The notes beneath the pieces are model-generated. The model did not search any database. It was not told the origin of the DNA and saw only the letters and a list, made by a program, of their open reading frames with translations. The position numbers and the translations under genes are program-made. From the NCBI RefSeq assembly GCF_030272615.1, contig NC_081406.1, positions 213,442,997-213,506,996 on the forward strand: a DNA stretch of 64,000 bases, written 5' to 3'. Shown here one piece after another: positions 59,143 to 64,000 of the stretch. The stretch comes from Cryptomeria japonica. Taxonomy: Eukaryota; Streptophyta; Pinopsida; Cupressales; Cupressaceae. The number at the start of each line of letters is the position of its first letter. The first letter of the stretch is position 1.

Positions 59143-60530
59143 TGTAGTCACACAAATCTGTCCAGCTTAATTAAATAAATATTTGCTATTTATTTGATTA
59201 AAAATCCACTAGCCACTAGTTAATTAAATTAATATTTAATTAATTCATCCCCAAACATTCTTCTATTAATTAAATAAATTATTCAATTTATTTTAATTAA
59301 TTCATCAAATCAAATTCAAATCAATTAAATAAATAAAATCTATTTATTTAATTAAATCCCCTTTTCCTCTTTTAAATAAATTAAATAAAATATTTATTTA
59401 AATCATTATCCCCACCCCACTTGCATTTTCCTACAAATGCAACTTGCACACATTTATTGAAATAAATAAATTTTTATTTTAATAAAATCCTATTTTCCCT
59501 CACCCACCAAATCCACTTGCAAAATCTAATCCCCTTCTAGATTCTTCTAACCCCTTCCTAATTAGCCTAATCCATCCCCTAATTATTGTCACATTCCTAA
59601 GCAAAATGGAGTCACTTCTCAAAGACTCCAAAGTCTTTGAAAAGCATTTAATGCTTTGTGTGTTCAACAAATTAACCCCCAAAGTCTTCCAAAACCACTA
59701 ATGGCTCTTACATGACCATTTATGGCTCTTAGATAACCATTTATGGTTATTTCAAACTTGTCTCCAAAAACATTTATTGTTTTGACCATATTCCTCCATT
59801 TCACATTTGCACAAGAGTTTATCCATTGGATAAAAGCTTTATTCTTTGAATAAAGAGTTTATTCATTCAACCAACCTTGACTTTAACTCCCAAGGTCATA
59901 TCAAGCATTTAATGCTTATTCCCTCCCCTCTCAACCTATCTCACATTGACACTTGTCATCTTGGGATTGGGTTGAAAGCCCTCACATGGATTTGAAATCA
60001 TTCAATCCTGACCCTTGTTGAGATTGCTCAATCTCAACCATCCATTGCTCCATTTTTCCTATAAATAAAGCCCATTTCTTCATAATCTAGATCCTGAAAA
60101 CTTGTATGCATTTAAGCTATAGGCATTTTAAGAGAGCATTTTAGCATAATTAACTAATATCTTGTCATTTTGGTTAAAATAAATCATTTTAGCATCAATA
60201 GCATAGTATTAGCTTTTCATTTCACATTTGAAGCACAATACTACAATCTCAATCCTCCATAAGCATCCATAGTGCAAAAAGCTGCTGAGAGCTACACTAT
60301 TTTGGAACTTGGAGAGGAGAGGAACAAGGGAGAAGAAACTAAGAGCATGTTAGGAGGTATTTGGAGATGCCTCATCATGTTTGCTTTGATAGTTAAATAT
60401 GCTTGCATGTTTTTAGTGTCTCTCTTGGTATGCCTTTTTAGATTAGTTTTTGATTGACTAACACTAACGATTTCTTGTGTGTTTTGTGTTGTTTCTCTTA
60501 GACTAACCTTGTCCATTTTGCAGGGCATCA
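59143..60530 (+). repeat. 5' LTR of the non-coding element
   Basis: TGTAGTCACACAAATC...GGGCATCA. It carries a perfect 10-bp inverted repeat at 60017-60038 and a TATAAATA box at 60060-60067. Collinear with 62019-63404. Confidence 0.93.
60017..60067 (+). promoter_or_regulatory. Inverted repeat plus TATA box (5' LTR)
   Basis: GTTGAGATTG (60017-60026) and CAATCTCAAC (60029-60038) are exact reverse complements with a 2-base spacer. TATAAATA follows at 60060. The same arrangement is kept in the 3' LTR (62894-62915 and 62937-62944). The position suggests an LTR core promoter with an upstream palindromic site. Function is inferred. Confidence 0.6.
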
Positions 60531-61267
60531 TTTGGTGAATTGTTTTGAGTAACTAGGAAAATGAAATCCTGGTCAACTTAATAAAAAGAAAGTTTGCTTG
60601 AAGTAATTCACTTTTGCAAAATTGAGACAAGTTGATTGTGAATTTTATTTGCACCAAAATTTTGAAGTGTGGATTGTAAATTTTAGGTCCGAATTGATGC
60701 AAAGAAATCAAATTTGTGTTGTTGATTTTAAGCACCAAAAGAAAATGAGTCCTAACTTGCAATGAAAGAAAATTTGAAGTTGTTGTTTTTTTTACCTTGC
60801 AATAAACAAAGATGAATTTTCTTTTAAGCACCAAAAACAAGTTTGAGGTTCATTTTATGCACTTCAACATAAAATGTGAGGTTTATTTTAACTTGTACAA
60901 GAAGGGAGAATGGGTTTTTTTTTAACCAACTTTTGTTGAAAGAAAGTAAAAAAAAAGAAACTTAAAGCCTCTAAACTAACTCCTTCCCCTGCACAAAACA
61001 GATTAGAACCTGCACACAATCAATGATCAAATGTTAGTGTGGGCTTACACAAGCCTAAATTCTGATTTTGGTTACAAATTTTACAAATCCTGATCCTGAA
61101 ATGCCCTAAAATTTGACTAAGTCTGAAATTTGGAGGATCTTCCAAAAACTAGATTTTGCATTTCAACTCCTAGAGGTCTGAAACCCCTCTCAAACATCTT
61201 GAAAATATATATGGAATATAACTTAAAGTATAAGAAAGAGAAAAGAGAAGAGGAAATGTCACTACAA

Positions 61268-61461
61268 CAGTGCTAAAACAACTACGCATTAGTGCTACTT
61301 GACATCAATAGCGCTATAAGTGTAAAAGCACTAAAACTTGCATACAATAGCACTAATTCAGAGCAAAAGCGCTCAAACAAGGGGACAATAGTGCTATTGC
61401 GGCACAATAGCCCTAGTTTATGGAGCAAAAGCGCCAAAACCATAGTTTCAGCGCTCTTGCT
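61268..61461. repeat. Array of AGCGCT/AGCACTA words
   Basis: About ten variants of AGYGCTA or AAGCRCYAAAAC occur roughly every 15-25 bp (CAGTGCTAAAAC, ATAGCGCTATAAG, AAAGCACTAAAAC, AAAGCGCTCAAAC, AAAGCGCCAAAAC). The spacing is irregular and the words are degenerate. Confidence 0.65.
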
Positions 61462-61973
61462 CCAACTTAACTTGGACTCAGCTAAAAACCTATCAAAAAT
61501 GCACAAAAATTAAGTTTTCAAATTTGCATACCGCTGGCCCATAGTCATCTGGGCATTGGAACCGTCGGACTTGCTCGAATCTGTGCTCGGTGATCGGAAT
61601 CGGCATCCTCGCTGCTACTCGCTCCTCCAAATGTCCCTATCAGAGCTCTCATTTTCAACTGGTCGTGGTCACAAATGATCCTGTTTTCACCCCTTTCACC
61701 CCAATTATACCCTTCGCAGTCACCATAACTTCCCCCTGCTCATCGTCGTGGTCCCCGTGAACTTCCCGAGCCCCTCATTTCTCCATGTTTCCCCCGTTTT
61801 CTTCTATTTTTCACCTGTATGCCTAACTTCTTCTCTTCCACTACCTCGCCAATTTTCATTCTTTTTCGAGAGATCGCCCGATTTTTCAAAAATTTTCAGC
61901 CCATCTCTCGAGGGAGCATACCACCCATTAAATTTATATTTTATGGGGCATTTCTTCACACCAGTTTTTTTTT

Positions 61974-62009
61974 CTTTGAAACGATGCGATAAATCGCACC
62001 GTCTCAAAG
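61974..62009. other. Hairpin abutting the polypurine tract
   Basis: The arms CTTTGAAACGATGCGAT (61974-61990) and ATCGCACCGTCTCAAAG (61993-62009) pair at 15 of 17 positions with a 2-base loop. The right arm runs into the tract that primes plus-strand synthesis. Confidence 0.75.
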
Positions 62010-62018
62010 AGGGGCAAA

Positions 62019-63404
62019 TGTAGTCACACAAATCTGTCCAGCTTAATTAAATAAATATTCGCTATTTATTTGATTAAAAATCCACTAGCCATCAGTTAAT
62101 TAAATTAATATTTAATTAATTCATCCCCAAACATTCTTCTATTAATTAAATAAATTATTCAATTTATTTTAATTAATTCATTAAATCAAATTCAAATCAA
62201 TTAAATAAATAAAATCTATTTATTTAATAAAAACCCCTTTTCCTCTTTTAAATAAATTAAATAAAATATTTATTTAAATCATTATCCCCCTCCCACTTGC
62301 ATTTTCCTACAAATGCAACTTGCACACATTTATTGAAATAAATGAATTTATTTTTAATAAAATCCTATTTTCCCTCACCCACCAAATCCACTTGCAAAAA
62401 TCTAATCCCCTTCTAGATTCTTCTAACCCCTTCCTAATTAGCCTAATCCATCTCCTAATTATTGTCACATTCCTAAGCAAAATGGAGTCACTTCTCAAAG
62501 ACTCCAAAGTCTTTGAAAAGCATTTAATGCTTTGTATGATTCAACAAATTAACCCCCAAAGTCTTCCAAGACCACTAATGGCTCTTACATGACCATTTAT
62601 GGCTCTTACATAACCATTTATGGTTATTTCAAACTTGTCCCCCTAAACATTTATTGTTTTGACCATATTCATCCATTTCACATTTGCATAAGAGTTTACC
62701 CATTCGATAAAAGCTTTATTCTTTGAATAAAGAGTTTATTCATTCAACCAACCTTGACTCTAAATCCCAAGGTCATATCAAGCATTTAATGCTTATTCCC
62801 TCTCCTCTCAACCTATCTCACAATGACACTTGTCATCCTAGGATTGGGTTGAAAGCCCTCACATGGATTTGAAATCATTCAATCCTGACCCTTGTTGAGA
62901 TTGCTCAATCTCAACCATCCATTGCTCCATTTTTCTTATAAATAGAGCCCATTTCTTCATAATCCAGATCCTGAAAACTTGTATGCATCTAAGCTATAGA
63001 CATTTTAGAGAGCATTTAGCATAGCAAACTTATATCTTTGTTATTTTAGTTAAAATCAATCATTTTAATATTTTCATAGCATTAGCTTTTCATTTCAGAT
63101 TTGGAGCACAATATTACAATCTCAATCCTCCATAAGCATCCATAGTGCAAAAAGCTGCTAAGAGCTACACTATTTTGGAACTTGGAGAGGAGAGGAACAA
63201 GGGAGAAAGGAGCCAAGACCATGCTAAGAGGCATTTGGAGATGTCTCATTATCTTTGCTTCTTTAGTTAGATATATTAGCATGTTTTTAGTGTCTCTCTT
63301 GGTATGTCTTTTTAGATTAGTTTTTGATTGACTAACACTAACGATCTTTTGGTTTTTGTGTGTTGTTTGTCATTGGCTAACCTTGTCCATTAAGGAAGGC
63401 ATCA
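62019..63404 (+). repeat. 3' LTR of the non-coding element
   Basis: 1386 bp, collinear with 59143-60530 and with scattered substitutions. Ends AAGGCATCA, followed by GATAC. Confidence 0.93.
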
Positions 63405-64000
63405 GATACCTCATGCCTCCTACGGCTCAATGAATCTTCCACCACATTCTCCTTACCTTGAATTTATCTCACCTCAAAGTCACACTCGGACAAAAACTCC
63501 ATCCAATTTTGTTGCCTAGCATTCAAATTCAACTACGTTAAGATATACTACAAATGGTGATGATAATTGTGCAACTCAAATCAATGCTCAAGAAGGAAAT
63601 GCATCCATCTAACCAATGCATGAATAATTTTCACTAACTCTAGATTGTGAGTAGGGTAGTTTAACTCGTGATCTTTGAGTTTACGCGACTCATAGGCAAT
63701 CACATGTCCATCCTGCATGATAACTACTCCAAGGCCCTACAAAGATGCATCTGAACAAACCACAAAGTCTCCGAAAGGATCTAGAACTACTAAGATAGGT
63801 GCACTAGTCAAATTCTCCTTCAAAATCCAAAAAGATGTCTCACATCACTCTGACCAAATAAACTTCTTCCCTTTCCTTTGAAGAGAAGTGATAAGATATG
63901 AAATCCTGGAGAAATGCTAAACAAACTCTTGATAATATCCCACAAGACCCATAAAAACATGTACCTCACCTACATTAGTGGGTGCTGGCCAATCCATAAT
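63405..64000 (-). pseudogene. Gypsy pol: end of RT and RNase H (partial, continues beyond window)
   Basis: On the minus strand from 64000 down, one frame reads MDWPAPTNVGEVHVFMGLVG, then YYQEFV and GKKFIWSE (RT thumb region). LTSAPILVVLDPFGDFVVCS leads into the RNase H start SDASL-stop-GLGVVIMQDG with HVIAYESRKLKDHELNYPTH. NVVEDSLSRRRHEV lies at the insertion junction, where typical elements have NVVADALSR. Seven in-frame stops break it. The reading resumes at 59142 on the other side of the inserted element. The upstream part of pol, gag and the 5' LTR lie beyond 64000. Confidence 0.87.

Larger units (their letters stand above)
60531..62018 (+). other. Non-coding interior of the small LTR element
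   Basis: It begins TTTGGTGAATTG, with TGG at 60533, a weak primer-binding site whose tRNA I cannot name. It contains an array of AGCGCT-type words at 61268-61461. It ends with a near-perfect hairpin (61974-62009) overlapping the start of the polypurine tract (62005-62018, AAAGAGGGGCAAA). Frames such as 61748-62023 have no family motif. Confidence 0.8.
59143..63404 (+). mobile_element. Small non-coding LTR retrotransposon
   Basis: LTRs at 59143-60530 (1388 bp) and 62019-63404 (1386 bp) start TGTAGTCAC and end GGCATCA, flanked by GATAC on both sides. The interior is only 1488 bp (60531-62018), with no gag or pol motif in any frame. It is TRIM-like in its empty interior but larger than a typical TRIM, close to a small LARD. 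A primer-site candidate follows the 5' LTR and a purine tract precedes the 3' LTR. It lies inside the gypsy RNase H/integrase junction and is younger than that element. Confidence 0.93.

Noticed and set aside
1-64000. Host protein genes, tRNA or rRNA genes
   Set aside because: I looked for intron-containing coding blocks, tRNA-like A/B boxes and rRNA sequence and found nothing I could support.

Overview
This 64 kb window is a plant nuclear repeat landscape. It holds no host gene, tRNA or rRNA that I can support; essentially everything assignable is transposable-element DNA, inserted element into element. The evidence for a plant is: LINEs whose ORF2 runs endonuclease, RT, zinc-binding and C-terminal RNase H; a DUF4283-like LINE ORF1; a Ty3/gypsy element with a chromodomain-like tail; a Tat-type retropepsin plus G-patch; and an initiator-Met primer-binding site. 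Very long, AT-rich, old and deeply nested LTRs suggest a large gymnosperm (conifer-like) genome. That last step is inference.

Layout. 1-55 is the end of a copia-like LTR. 56-6340 is LINE-A (+), with ORF1 mostly deleted and ORF2 decayed. 6341-8210 is the 3' part of an old minus-strand element (L0): LTR, polypurine tract and non-coding interior. 8211-13946 is a 4.2 kb solo LTR (+, TSD CAACA), itself interrupted by a 1.5 kb copia-like solo LTR (-, 11613-13120, TSD AATGG). 14756-35813 is a LARD-like element (-, TSD TCTAC) with 4.3 kb LTRs and a non-coding interior. That interior contains a complete gag-pro-only Tat-like gypsy element (+, 20943-29648, TSD CCAAC). 35819-38645 is unresolved old repeat, probably part of the next LTR.

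38659-56575 is LINE-B (+, 13-bp TSD). It has ORF1, ORF2 and a very long 3' UTR holding a tandem array whose minus strand looks coding. The same 3' UTR is split by a 7.5 kb copia-type element (+, 48618-56101, TSD GTGTA) that has no pol. Instead it carries a four-zinc-knuckle gag-like ORF and an unrecognised ORF of about 980 codons. LINE-B interrupts the 3' LTR (to 57702) of a chromovirus-like gypsy element on the minus strand (57703 to the window end). The pol gene of that gypsy element is split by a non-coding LTR element (59143-63404, TSD GATAC).

How the parts relate. The LARD, the L0 remnant and the gypsy element share, by eye, an LTR motif and the sequence beside the polypurine tract. The gypsy element is therefore a candidate autonomous partner for the non-coding ones. 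Four large elements here (LARD, Tat-like, copia-type, and the element at 59143) lack their own RT and would need polymerase in trans. All coding regions are broken, many by stops of the Trp-to-TAG or Arg/Gln-to-stop kind expected from methylcytosine decay.
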